64,000 bases of DNA from contig NZ_CP026304.1 of NCBI RefSeq assembly GCF_003054555.1, positions 7,750,001 through 7,814,000 of the forward strand. Reading direction: 5' to 3'. Shown piece by piece: positions 34,921 through 43,622 of the stretch. Position 1 is the first letter of the stretch, and each line of letters starts with the position of its first letter. The translations under genes and the position numbers were made by a program. The notes under the pieces are model-generated. The model had not been told where the DNA came from. It saw only the letters and a program-made list of their open reading frames with translations, and did no database searches. The stretch is from Streptomyces lunaelactis. Its GTDB lineage: Bacteria; Actinomycetota; Actinomycetes; Streptomycetales; Streptomycetaceae.

Positions 34921-35871
34921 TCAGTTGTGCGGGACGACCGCCACGGGGGAGGTGGCGCCTTGCAGCACCGCTCGTGTGACGGGTCCGATGTGTATGCCGA
35001 TCGCCGAGCGGCGTATGCGGCGTCCGACGACCAGCAAGGAGGCGTCCTTCGAGGCATCGACGAGGTGGTCCTGGGCATGGCCCACGACGCACTGCTGCTT
35101 CACCTCGATGCCGGGGAAGTCGCGGCGCCACGACCGCAGCACGTCGTCGAGCAACCGTGACGCGGAATGCGGCGGGATGCTGTGGCTCGGGTCGACGGCC
35201 GCGGCGCCGGCGCCGAAGACGGGCGGCTGACTCCACCCGTGGACGATTCGCAGGGCCGCTCCCCTTGAAGCGGCGGCTGCGAAGGCGTACTCGATCAGCG
35301 TGTCGCACGGCCGCGACAGGTCGAGTCCCAGCACCACGTCGCAGTACTCCTCGTACAGGCGGGGTCCGCTGCCTGGCACGGGCAGCCATTCGTCCTCGGC
35401 CTTCTCCCCGGTCCGTACGAGAACGACCGGCCGCTCCGCGTGCGCGACGACGCCTGTCGTCACCGATGCCGAGAAGAAGCCGGTCGGTGTGTCCAGTGTG
35501 TCCGGTGTCTCCGATGGGCTCGGCGCCGGCGAGCCGAGCACCAGGACCGCGGCCGTTCGCGCCGCCGACAGCAGGACCTGCATGGGCCGACCGCTGACCT
35601 GCTCCACGCTGATGACCAGGTCGGCGTGTCGCTCCCGCAGCCGGTCGGTCCATTCGTTCGGGAGGCGCTCCCGCTGCTTCGTGAGGGTCGCCCCGCCCGG
35701 CGCGGTGACTGCGCCCCTCTGTGGGGCAGCGGGACGGGGCCGCGCTGTGGGCTGTGAGACGTTCAGGATGTGCAGCGGCAACGCGCGCATCCGGGCCTCG
35801 CGCGCGGCCCATTCGGCGGCGGCGCGTGATTCGGCCGAGCCGTCCACCGCGGTGATGACGGGACGTGTCAT
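34921..35871 (-). CDS. Tandem-domain universal stress protein with long linker
   Basis: A 316-residue USP starting at the ATG at 35871 (GGAGGAGACC upstream). Domain 1 carries ITAVDGSAESRAAAEWAAREA, but the nucleotide loop is replaced by VLGSPAPSPSETPDTLDTPT, so the first site is probably dead. A Pro/Ala-rich insert (TARPRPAAPQRGAVTAPGG) lies in the first half. Domain 2 is typical (VVLGLDLSRPCDTLIEYAF; VVGRRIRRSAIGIHIGPVTRAVL). It is convergent with the arc operon; a weak box-like site GGGCCGCGTAGGCC lies at 35920. Confidence 0.88.
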   Translation of the reverse strand: MTRPVITAVDGSAESRAAAEWAAREARMRALPLHILNVSQPTARPRPAAPQRGAVTAPGGATLTKQRERLPNEWTDRLRERHADLVISVEQVSGRPMQVLLSAARTAAVLVLGSPAPSPSETPDTLDTPTGFFSASVTTGVVAHAERPVVLVRTGEKAEDEWLPVPGSGPRLYEEYCDVVLGLDLSRPCDTLIEYAFAAAASRGAALRIVHGWSQPPVFGAGAAAVDPSHSIPPHSASRLLDDVLRSWRRDFPGIEVKQQCVVGHAQDHLVDASKDASLLVVGRRIRRSAIGIHIGPVTRAVLQGATSPVAVVPHN

Positions 35872-36116
35872 GGTCTCCTCCGAGGAGTTGTGAGGTAGGG
35901 GATGGAATGCCACGGGTAGGGGCCGCGTAGGCCTTTCGCCTCTCCCGTGGCCGGGACGTTCTGGACGGCCGGGGGCGGCCACGTCAGGGGAGGCGGCGAA
36001 CCGCGCGGTGGCCGCGGCCGCGCCCTCTGGCAGCCGGCCCGCCTCACGCCGACGGCGGTTCGGGAGCACGGCTACGGAGGGCGGCGCTGCGGTGTGTCTG
36101 CTGTGTCGCGGTGGCT

Positions 36117-36914
36117 CTACCGGGCGGGAGTGATCAGCCCGTATTGGCCGTCGTACCGGTGGTAGAGCACGCATCCCCGGCCGCTAGCCGCATCGGCGAA
36201 GAAGACGAACACAAGCCCGGTGAGACGCATACGCCGCACGGCATCGTCGACGCTGCACTCGGGTACCGGAGCCGAACTCACGTTCACCACGGGCCCGGCT
36301 TCGTGCGCCTGGCCCTCCGCACCGACTGAAGCCACGCGATACCCACAGGTACGGCCGTCGCGGTAGACGACGCTGTCACGTCCCGACGTCATGTCGGTGA
36401 ACAACCAGAAGTCGTAGCTCATGGACTCCAGGTCGATGACGGCGTCCTCGGGCGTCTGCCGGCCCAGACTGAACGACTTGTGCCGCACGATGCGACGTTC
36501 CTCGGCCGGCGGCTGCTGCCGGTCGGGGTAGTGCCCGTGACGGCGGTTCTCCCGCGACGTCCCCTCGGCGGCCTGGCCGCCGCGGTGCTCCTGGCCAATG
36601 TGCCGCCGGGTACGGGCCAGTCGTGCGGCCAGCCGGTCCTGCAGGAGGTCGACCGCCTCCAGCATCGTGTCCGCGGCAACGTGAGCGCGCACCGGGCGCC
36701 CGTTCAGGTCCACCACGGCCTGTGCGGTGGCCGGACGACTTGCCGACGGATTGGCCGCCTGGGTGAGCTGCGCCCGAACGGCCAGGACCGGCGAACTCAC
36801 GTGTGCGATCGCCGCGAGCAACTTCTCCTGGGCGTACTCGGATGCGCCCCCGGGTACCGGACCCCGGCTGTTCACCAGGACATCGACGATCGGACTGGTC
36901 TTGAGACGGCTCAT
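36117..36914 (-). CDS. hpf: Long ribosome hibernation promotion factor with two C-terminal domains (RafH/Rv0079-like)
   Basis: A 265-residue protein. The N-terminal HPF/RaiA-like domain (about 1-115) has AVVDLNGRPVRAHVAADTMLEAVDLL; a charged linker follows; then two tandem copies of the HPF C-terminal dimerisation domain (about 140-195, IVRHKSFSLGRQTPEDAVIDL, and 205-262, VDDAVRRMRLTGLVFVFFAD). This doubled C-terminus is the feature of DosR-regulated Rv0079 (RafH), which stabilises ribosomes under hypoxia. ATG at 36914 with GGAGG upstream. A perfect DevR-like box lies 130 bases upstream. Confidence 0.9.
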   Translation of the reverse strand: MSRLKTSPIVDVLVNSRGPVPGGASEYAQEKLLAAIAHVSSPVLAVRAQLTQAANPSASRPATAQAVVDLNGRPVRAHVAADTMLEAVDLLQDRLAARLARTRRHIGQEHRGGQAAEGTSRENRRHGHYPDRQQPPAEERRIVRHKSFSLGRQTPEDAVIDLESMSYDFWLFTDMTSGRDSVVYRDGRTCGYRVASVGAEGQAHEAGPVVNVSSAPVPECSVDDAVRRMRLTGLVFVFFADAASGRGCVLYHRYDGQYGLITPAR

Positions 36915-37022
36915 GGAAACTCCTCCTTGGTCGCTCCCAGCCTCTCTTCGGCCCGCCGTCCGAGGGCAGAGCCGTCCGGCCCCCGCTCAGGTCCCACCGG
37001 TACCCGGGCGCCCGCGTCTCGC

Positions 37023-37057
37023 GGGCTGTTCGGCTCGTCGCGAGGGACCTTCGGCCC
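37023..37057. promoter_or_regulatory. DevR-like boxes upstream of hpf
   Basis: GGGACCTTCGGCCC (37044-37057, perfect) and a weaker GGGCTGTTCGGCTC (37023-37036), 21 bases apart, upstream of the leftward hpf gene. Confidence 0.65.
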
Positions 37058-37170
37058 CACAACGCGGGCCACTCGCACGCCTCTTGGCGTGGTCTTCACC
37101 GCTCTCACGGGCGACGGAACTGCAGGTCGCAAGGCGGGCGGGCGATTGGTGACCATGTGCCGGACTCTGC

Positions 37171-37725
37171 CTAGAGCCGACGGGTCCAGCTCTCACCCGC
37201 GCCCGCAGCCGCCGGATTCACCGTGGGTACGTCACGGTCGTCGAAGGTGTAGGTCAGCTCGTCGATGACCGCCACCACGCCGTTGACCCACTCGGTCATC
37301 CGCAAGGCGACCGCCTTCTCGCTCCGCCGCTCCAACTCGCCGGACAGAGTGACCACACCGTTGGTGACGGACACATCGATCGCCTGCGGAGCGAGCCAGA
37401 GACTGTCCTCGATCACGTCCTTGACGATCGCCCGGCGGATGGCCTCATCGGGTTGCAAGAACGTCTGCAGCAGCTCGCGCCGTGCCACGAGGCCCACCAG
37501 ACGCTCCCGTTCGTCCACGACGGGAAGCCGCTCGACGCCGTGTTCCACCATGATCCTCGCCGCTTCGGAAATCGTGGCGTCCACCAGCACGGTGACGGCG
37601 GGAGCGGTCAGCAGCGCGCTTGCCGTGCGAGCGTGTGCTTTGGGTTCGGCCTTGGCGGCCCGACGCCACCATCTGCGCGAGAGACGCCGGAGCCCGTGAC
37701 GCGGCGAGGCGTGGACCCGGGTACA
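37171..37725 (-). pseudogene. CBS-BON protein lacking its first CBS domain
   Basis: Homology starts at about 37690 with the basic linker RRLSRRWWRRAAKAEPKAHAR and continues with CBS2 (LLTAPAVTVLVDATISEAA; GLVARRELLQTFLQPD) and BON (VTNGVVTLSGEL) to the TAG at 37171. The first CBS domain and the start are missing, and no good start codon or ribosome site precedes the remaining frame. Intact relatives at 17668 and 57020 have about 95 more residues. It probably is not translated. Confidence 0.8.
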
Positions 37726-37784
37726 TGGCTCGTGAGGAGCGTTCGGCGATGTCCGCCGTGGGTGGTCCGCGCCGTCGGGCAGGC

Positions 37785-37979
37785 TCAGGGTGATTTCCCC
37801 GTCCCGCGTTCCTGGCGGTCCACGCTCGTGGCGGCGGCGAGCGCGATGGCCCCGACGGCCATCATGATCAGTCCGACGAGCGGCCGGTCTGCGCTGCGCC
37901 ATTGCCAGTCCACGGCGAAGGTGAGAATGGCGCCGAAACCGATCGAAGTGATGGCGCCGATGGCAAGCAACCCCGCCAT
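37785..37979 (-). CDS. Small two-helix membrane protein (DUF6458-like)
   Basis: A 64-residue protein made of two transmembrane helices (about 3-24, LLAIGAITSIGFGAILTFAV, and 36-54, LVGLIMMAVGAIALAAAT) joined by DWQWRSADRP. This matches the small DUF6458 family of actinobacterial membrane proteins. The ATG at 37979 has AGGGGGC upstream; a further in-frame ATG at 38006 would add nine polar residues. A box-like site is about 85-100 bases upstream. Function unknown. Confidence 0.75.
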   Translation of the reverse strand: MAGLLAIGAITSIGFGAILTFAVDWQWRSADRPLVGLIMMAVGAIALAAATSVDRQERGTGKSP

Positions 37980-38062
37980 GGCATGCCCCCTTTGTCTGTC
38001 GTCCACGAGGCTCCGTGCCCCGTGCCGCCTTCACTGTTCCGAGGACTCCGGGGGGCTCCCAG

Positions 38063-38076
38063 GGGCCTGTTGACCC
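38063..38076. promoter_or_regulatory. Candidate DevR-like box
   Basis: GGGCCTGTTGACCC in the 311-base gap between the divergent DUF6458-like (37979) and DoxX-like (38291) genes. Two weaker matches, at 38200 and 38236, lie nearer DoxX. Nothing else is seen in the gap. Confidence 0.4.
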
Positions 38077-38290
38077 CTGTGCGCGCCATACGGCCCTCGT
38101 CGGCGACAAGGGCGAACTGCACCGGCTTTGCCTCCCGCCGCTGTTCCCTGGAGCGGATATGAACAGCCCGGTCCCGAGGGACTGTTGGCGGCGCCGAGTG
38201 GTCCGTTCGCCCCCATGGCCCGCGCCGCCCGCGCAGGGACATTGGCCAAGGGCGCGCACACGGCGTGTCCATGAAGAAAGGTCCTACGCC

Positions 38291-38923
38291 ATGACTCTGC
38301 ACCAGCACCGTCAGCCGGGGATGCGCTTCATCATGAGGCGCAAAGCCGCCTCGGCCACAGCGTCCGGCACTCAAGCAGGCACCGCCGTCCGTGAACTCAC
38401 CCTGCCCCTGACCGTCGCGCGCACCGCGGCCATGACCCGCCTGCTGACCGCGTTCACCTTCCTGTGGGCCTTCGGTGACAAGACGTTCGGCTGGGGATAC
38501 GCGACGCCCGCGGGCAAGGGATGGATCGACGGCGGGTCACCCACCAAGGGCTTCCTGAGCCATGTCGCCGCCGGACCGATGGAGGAGACGTTCCACTCCT
38601 GGGCCGGTGCCGCCTGGGCGGATTGGACCTTCATGCTGGGCCTGCTCGGCATCGGTGTCGCCCTGGCGAGCGGCATCGCCCTGCGCGTCGCAGCAGCAGC
38701 GGGCACCGTGATGATGGCGCTCATGTGGGCTGCCGAGTGGCCTCTCGCCAGGCACCTGTCGGACGGCAGCCCCAGCATGTCGACGAACCCTCTGGTGGAC
38801 TATCACGTCCTGTACGCGGCCGTCCTCGTCACGCTCGCGGTGATCGGAGCCGGCCGCACCTGGGGCCTGGGCACCATCTGGGAGCGCCAGCCCCTCGTCC
38901 GCCGTAACCGCTGGCTCCTGTGA
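38291..38923 (+). CDS. DoxX-family membrane protein
   Basis: A 210-residue integral membrane protein with four helices (about 45-65, 108-130, 132-155, 175-195) and the family features FLWAFGDKTFGWGYATP and WAGAAWADWTFMLGLLGIGVALA. DoxX/DoxD-type proteins are linked to quinone-coupled sulfur or thiol oxidation, but this branch is uncharacterised. ATG at 38291, with GAAAGG 10 bases upstream; the N-terminal 35 residues are basic and Gln/Arg rich. Followed by GAPDH on the same strand, with a perfect-palindromic box between them. Confidence 0.82.
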   Translation: MTLHQHRQPGMRFIMRRKAASATASGTQAGTAVRELTLPLTVARTAAMTRLLTAFTFLWAFGDKTFGWGYATPAGKGWIDGGSPTKGFLSHVAAGPMEETFHSWAGAAWADWTFMLGLLGIGVALASGIALRVAAAAGTVMMALMWAAEWPLARHLSDGSPSMSTNPLVDYHVLYAAVLVTLAVIGAGRTWGLGTIWERQPLVRRNRWLL

Positions 38924-38985
38924 CGACAGCCGGAGACCCGGGGCCGCCGCAGCCTGGTGCGGCCCCGGATCGACGGGGACGACGA

Positions 38986-38999
38986 GGGCCGAACGGCCC
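38986..38999. promoter_or_regulatory. DevR-like box upstream of gap
   Basis: GGGCCGAACGGCCC, a symmetric form of the box, about 98 bases before the gap ATG; a weaker match ends at 39021, 22 bases downstream. Confidence 0.6.
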
Positions 39000-39096
39000 G
39001 GTGCCGCATCCCTGTCGGCCCCCGCCCGCCACGCGGGCCCCGAACCCAGGCTGTTCGGAACACAACACCACAGCACTCATCGGAAGGACGAAGGAC

Positions 39097-40125
39097 ATGA
39101 CCGTACGCATCGGCATCAACGGTTTCGGCCGCATCGGCCGCAACTATCTGCGCTGCGTCATGGAGCGCGCGGAAGAAGGCAACGGCATCCCGGTGGAGGT
39201 GGTGGCGGTCAATGACCTCGCCTCCCCGGAGACACTCGCACACCTCCTGAAGTACGACTCGACATACGGACGGCTGCACCGCACCGTCGAGCACGACTCG
39301 GACTCGATCTCGGTCGACGGACACCGCATCGCGGTCACCTCCGAACGCGACCCCGCCGATCTGAAGTGGGACGCACTGGGCGTCGACGTGGTCATCGAGT
39401 CCACGGGGCGCTTTCGCACCAGGGAGGCCGCCGGCCTGCACCTGAACGCCGGGGCGCGCAAGGTGCTGCTGTCCGTGCCGGGCAAGGGAGTCGACGCCAC
39501 CATCGTGATGGGGGTCAACGAGGACACGTACGTCCCGGAGTCCGACCACGTCATCTCCAACGCCTCATGCACCACCAACTGCGTGGCGCCGATGGTGAAG
39601 GTGCTCAGCGAGCGGTTCGGGATCGTCAAGGGCCTCATGACCACGATCCACGGCTACACCAACGACCAGGCCGTTCTCGACGGCCCCCACAAGGACCTGC
39701 GCCGGGCCCGCACGGCCGCAGTGAACATCATCCCGACCAGCACCGGCGCCGCCCGCGCCGTTGGCCTCGTACTCCCCGGCCTCGCGGGCACCCTGGACGG
39801 CATCGCGGTGCGTGTACCGGTCGAGGACGGCTCCCTGACCGATCTGAGCCTCGTGCTGGACCGCCCCGTCACAGCCGACGAGGTCAACACCGCGTTCAGG
39901 GAGGCCGCCCAGGGAGAGCTCAAGGGCATTCTGCGCGTCAGCGACGCACCGATCGTCTCGCGCGACATCGTCGGCGATCCCGCTTCCTGCATCGTCGACG
40001 CCCCGCTGACGCAGGCTCATGGCGACCTCGTCAAGGTCTTCGGGTGGTACGACAACGAATGGGGCTACACCAATCGTCTCCTCGACCTCACGGAGTACGT
40101 CGCCGTCCGCCTCGGCGACCGGTGA
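39097..40125 (+). CDS. gap: Glyceraldehyde-3-phosphate dehydrogenase
   Basis: A 342-residue type I GAPDH. The NAD-binding INGFGRIGRNYLR is at the N-terminus, the catalytic cysteine is in SNASCTTNCVAP, the partner His is in TTIHGYTNDQ, and WYDNEWGYTNR closes the active site. It oxidises G3P with NAD. The start ATG at 39097 is preceded by GGAAGGACGAAGG. Its place between dormancy membrane proteins and adhE, with a box upstream, suggests a hypoxia-dedicated isozyme that keeps glycolysis running, rather than the main housekeeping gene. Confidence 0.95.
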   Translation: MTVRIGINGFGRIGRNYLRCVMERAEEGNGIPVEVVAVNDLASPETLAHLLKYDSTYGRLHRTVEHDSDSISVDGHRIAVTSERDPADLKWDALGVDVVIESTGRFRTREAAGLHLNAGARKVLLSVPGKGVDATIVMGVNEDTYVPESDHVISNASCTTNCVAPMVKVLSERFGIVKGLMTTIHGYTNDQAVLDGPHKDLRRARTAAVNIIPTSTGAARAVGLVLPGLAGTLDGIAVRVPVEDGSLTDLSLVLDRPVTADEVNTAFREAAQGELKGILRVSDAPIVSRDIVGDPASCIVDAPLTQAHGDLVKVFGWYDNEWGYTNRLLDLTEYVAVRLGDR

Positions 40126-40162
40126 CGCGGACTCGCAGACGGTGAAAGGAAGGGGCGCGACG

Positions 40163-40720
40163 ATGGGCAGGAAGGTACGGCTGTGGCGGTGGAGGTGCAA
40201 TCCCCTGCGTCGGCGCTCGTATGTCGTGGAAGGCTGGATCATCCTGGGCCTGGCATCCGTCACGTTCGTCGCCGCTCCTCTCGTCGGCGCGGTGGCGTGC
40301 GAAGCGGTCCGAGACGCCAGGGCGCACGAGCGCCACGAGCGGCATGTCACCGCCGCGACGCTGGAGGAGGACGCCGCGCCCGCCGCCGCGGGGGCCACAC
40401 GCGCCGGCGCCGTCGCGCGCTGGGCGGCCCCCGACGGCACGGCGCGCATCGGACGGGTGCCGGTCACCGGCCAACCGAGGCGCGGTGCACGGGTCGACGT
40501 CTGGACCGACAGGCACGGGGCGGTGACCGCCGCGCCGGTCAGTGCGGCAGCCGCACGGATAGACGCGGTACTGGCGGGTGTCGCGATTGCTGCGTTCATC
40601 TGCCTTCTGGCGTTGGCGGGCCGCCGGATCGTGGGGTGGCAGTTGGACAGACGCCGCAGCGAGTTGTGGGCGTGCGAGTGGACCCGAGTCGGCCCGCGAT
40701 GGGATCGCAGAAACGCCTGA
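40163..40720 (+). CDS. Rv1733c-family membrane protein
   Basis: A 185-residue protein with two transmembrane helices, about 22-45 (WIILGLASVTFVAAPLVGAV) and 132-155 (IDAVLAGVAIAAFICLLALA), flanking an extracytoplasmic loop of about 85 residues. The N-terminus is Arg-rich (WRWRCNPLRRRSYV). This is the layout of Rv1733c. The ATG at 40163 has GGAAGGGG upstream. It lies 37 bases after gap and before adhE. The fragment at 1-342 is its paralogue. Function unknown. Confidence 0.8.
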   Translation: MGRKVRLWRWRCNPLRRRSYVVEGWIILGLASVTFVAAPLVGAVACEAVRDARAHERHERHVTAATLEEDAAPAAAGATRAGAVARWAAPDGTARIGRVPVTGQPRRGARVDVWTDRHGAVTAAPVSAAAARIDAVLAGVAIAAFICLLALAGRRIVGWQLDRRRSELWACEWTRVGPRWDRRNA

Positions 40721-40734
40721 CCGGGCAGGAGTTG

Positions 40735-40769
40735 GAGCCCATCGGGCCCGGGCCCGGGACCTTTGGGAC
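40735..40769. promoter_or_regulatory. Candidate tandem DevR-like boxes in adhE promoter
   Basis: GAGCCCATCGGGCC (40735-40748) and GGGACCTTTGGGAC (40756-40769), 21 bases apart, about 120-155 bases before the adhE ATG. The second keeps GGGACCTT but its right half is altered. Confidence 0.45.
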
Positions 40770-40890
40770 CTCCGTCACCGACCGGCGCGGCATAAGGCTG
40801 TAGGTGACCCCCGGCGAACGGGTGGTCACCTGGCCGGCCCCCGCGACGGCGGCCGACCCGGGCCCGTGCACAGCGACGAGGGAGCCTTCC

Positions 40891-43554
40891 ATGACTCGCC
40901 TGAACCAGGTGAACACCGCACCGCGAACCAGTCCCGAGGACGTCCCGTCCGACACGGCCATCGCCGTGAACCTGCTGGTGGACAACGCCTCGAAGGCACT
41001 TGCCGGCTTCGAGTCCCTCACCCAGGAGCAGGTCGACCACATCGTCGCCAAGGCGTCGGTGGCGGCCTTGGACCAGCACACGGGCCTGGCGCGGCTGGCG
41101 GTGGAGGAAACCGGCCGTGGAGTCTTCGAGGACAAGGCGGCCAAGAACATGTTCGCCTGCGAGCACGTCACTCACAGCATGGCCGGTACCAAGACGGTCG
41201 GGGTCATCGCCCGCGACGACATCGAGGGCGTGATCGAGATCGCAGAGCCCGTCGGGGTCGTGTGCGCGGTCACTCCTGTCACCAACCCCACGTCCACCAC
41301 TATCTTCAAGGCCCTGCTGGCCCTGAAGACACGCAATCCCGTCGTGTTCGCCTTCCACCCCTCCGCCCAGCAGTGCAGTGCCGAGGCCGCCCGGATCGTC
41401 CGGGACGCTGCCGTCGACGCGGGCGCCCCCGAACACTGCGTCCAGTGGATCGAGACTCCGTCGATCGAGGCCACCGGCCTTCTCATGCGCCACCCCGGCG
41501 TTGCGCTGATCCTGGCGACCGGCGGTAACACGTTGGTCAAGGCCGCCTACTCGGCCGGCAAACCCGCAGTCGGCGTCGGCGCCGGCAACGTACCCGCGTA
41601 TGTGCACCGCAGCGCGGATCTGCGGCGCGCGGTCAACGACCTCGTCCTGTCGAAGTCCTTCGACAACGGCATGATCTGTGCGTCTGAACAGGCGGTCATC
41701 CTCGACGCCGACATCTACGACGACGCGCTCGCGGAGTTCCGCCGACTGCACGCACACCTGGCGACGGCCGACGAGAAGCGGAAGCTGGAGGCTTACCTCT
41801 TCCCAGCCGGCCCGGCGGGCGGTGAGCCGAAGGTGAACCCGGCGGCCGTCGGTCAGAGCCCGGTGTGGATCGCCGAGCGGGCCGGCTTCACGGTGCCTGC
41901 GGACACCTCGCTCATCCTCGCGGAGGCCGGCCACGTCGGGCCGGACGAGCCGCTGACCCGCGAGAAGCTCTGCCCTGTCCTGACCGTGCTGCGCGCCGGA
42001 TCCACCCAGGAGGGCTTCGACCTCGCTGCCGGCATGGTCGCCTTCCACGGCCAGGGCCACAGCGCCGTCATCCACACCGGTGACCCGGCCCTGGCCGAAA
42101 GCTACGGGCGGCGGATGAAGACCGTGCGCATCATCGTGAACTCCCCGTCCTCCCAGGGCGCGATCGGCGGGATCTACAACCGCCTCCTGCCGTCCCTGAC
42201 CCTGGGCTGCGGCTCCTGGGGCAGCACGTCCGTGTCCGACAACGTCTCGGCGGCCCAACTGCTCAACATCAAGCGGGTCACGACCCGGCAGAACAACCTG
42301 CAGTGGTTCAAGGTGCCCCCGAAGATCTACTTCGAGCCGCAGGCCATCCGCTACCTGGCCTCGATGCCCGACGTGCACCGGGTCACAGTCGTCACCGACG
42401 CCACCATGACCCGGCTCGGCTACGTCGACCGCGTCAGCCGTGTCCTGCAACAGCGGCAGGGGCCGGTGACCATCCAGATCATCGACGACGTCGAGCCCGA
42501 GCCGAGCATCGACTCGGTACAGCGAGGGGCGGCGCTGATGCGTGACTTCCGGCCCGACACCATCATCGCCCTCGGCGGAGGCTCCCCCATGGACGCGGCG
42601 AAGGTCATGTGGCTGCTGTACGAGCAGCCCGACGTCGACTTCTCCGACATGCGGCAGAAGTTCTCCGACATCCGCAAGCGCGCCTTCCGCTTCCCGGTCC
42701 TGGGCGAGCGAGCCCGCCTGGTCTGCATCCCCACGACGTCGGGCACAGGCGCCGAGGTCACCCCCTTCGCCGTCATCTCCGATCCGGCCACCGGCAAGAA
42801 GTACCCCCTCGCCGACTACGCCCTCACCCCCAGCGTCGCCATCGTCGACCCGGTGCTCACCGCCGATCTGCCCGCCTCGCTCGCCGCCGACAGCGGCTTC
42901 GATGCCCTCACCCACGCCACCGAGGCCTATGTGTCTGTCTACGCCAACGACTTCACCGACGGCCTGGCTCTGCACGCCATCAAGCTGATCTTCGAGAACC
43001 TCGAAGCGTCCGTCACCGGCGGCACCCGGCAGCGCAAGGCGCGCGAGAAGATGCACAACTCCGGCACCATCGCCGGCATGGCCTTCGGCAACGCGTTCCT
43101 CGGCATCGTCCACGCGATGTCCCACACGCTGGGCGCCACCTTCCACATCGCGCACGGACGCACCAACGCGATCCTGCTGCCGCACGTCATCCGCTACAAC
43201 GGCACGGTCCCGTCCAAGCTGACGGGCTGGCCCAAGTACGAGAGCTACCGGGCGCCCGAGCGGTTCCAGGACATCGCCCGCGCTCTGGGACTGCCGGCCG
43301 CCACCCCGGCCGAGGGCGTGGCCTCCTACGCCGCGGCGGTGGAACGGCTGCGTGACGCGGTCGGTATCGAGCCATCGTTCCGCGCCCTGGGCATCGACGA
43401 AGCGGCATTCATGGCTGCCCTGCCTCAGCAGGCCCTCAACGCCTACGAGGACCAGTGCGCACCGGCCAACCCCCGTATGCCGATGCTCGATGACATGGAG
43501 GACATCATGCGCGCGGCATTTTACGCCGACCCGCACCTCATGCCTTCCGCCTAG
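40891..43554 (+). CDS. adhE: Bifunctional acetaldehyde-CoA / alcohol dehydrogenase
   Basis: An 887-residue AdhE. The N-terminal aldehyde dehydrogenase half (about 1-440) has its nucleophile C263 in KSFDNGMICASEQAV. The C-terminal iron-dependent alcohol dehydrogenase half (about 460-880) has the NAD loop ALGGGSPMDAAKVMW and the metal-ligand histidines in HAMSHTLGATFHIAHG and near GFDALTHATEAY. It reduces acetyl-CoA to ethanol, regenerating two NAD. ATG 40891 follows GAGGGAG. AdhE typically forms spirosomes and is a fermentation enzyme; pairing with pflB in this window gives a full pyruvate-to-ethanol-plus-formate route. A complete antisense open frame over this gene is a GC-bias artefact. Confidence 0.96.
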   Translation: MTRLNQVNTAPRTSPEDVPSDTAIAVNLLVDNASKALAGFESLTQEQVDHIVAKASVAALDQHTGLARLAVEETGRGVFEDKAAKNMFACEHVTHSMAGTKTVGVIARDDIEGVIEIAEPVGVVCAVTPVTNPTSTTIFKALLALKTRNPVVFAFHPSAQQCSAEAARIVRDAAVDAGAPEHCVQWIETPSIEATGLLMRHPGVALILATGGNTLVKAAYSAGKPAVGVGAGNVPAYVHRSADLRRAVNDLVLSKSFDNGMICASEQAVILDADIYDDALAEFRRLHAHLATADEKRKLEAYLFPAGPAGGEPKVNPAAVGQSPVWIAERAGFTVPADTSLILAEAGHVGPDEPLTREKLCPVLTVLRAGSTQEGFDLAAGMVAFHGQGHSAVIHTGDPALAESYGRRMKTVRIIVNSPSSQGAIGGIYNRLLPSLTLGCGSWGSTSVSDNVSAAQLLNIKRVTTRQNNLQWFKVPPKIYFEPQAIRYLASMPDVHRVTVVTDATMTRLGYVDRVSRVLQQRQGPVTIQIIDDVEPEPSIDSVQRGAALMRDFRPDTIIALGGGSPMDAAKVMWLLYEQPDVDFSDMRQKFSDIRKRAFRFPVLGERARLVCIPTTSGTGAEVTPFAVISDPATGKKYPLADYALTPSVAIVDPVLTADLPASLAADSGFDALTHATEAYVSVYANDFTDGLALHAIKLIFENLEASVTGGTRQRKAREKMHNSGTIAGMAFGNAFLGIVHAMSHTLGATFHIAHGRTNAILLPHVIRYNGTVPSKLTGWPKYESYRAPERFQDIARALGLPAATPAEGVASYAAAVERLRDAVGIEPSFRALGIDEAAFMAALPQQALNAYEDQCAPANPRMPMLDDMEDIMRAAFYADPHLMPSA

Positions 43555-43622
43555 CCGCCGTTTTCACCCTTACGGACCGATAGGCTGTCCGCGTCCAGTG
43601 GGTGAAAGCGGAGGAGAGGCGC

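Noticed and set aside
39565..43536. Very long open frame on the minus strand opposite gap and adhE
   Set aside because: It is the mirror of two strongly supported genes; high third-position GC keeps the antisense frame open. The translation has no recognisable domains.
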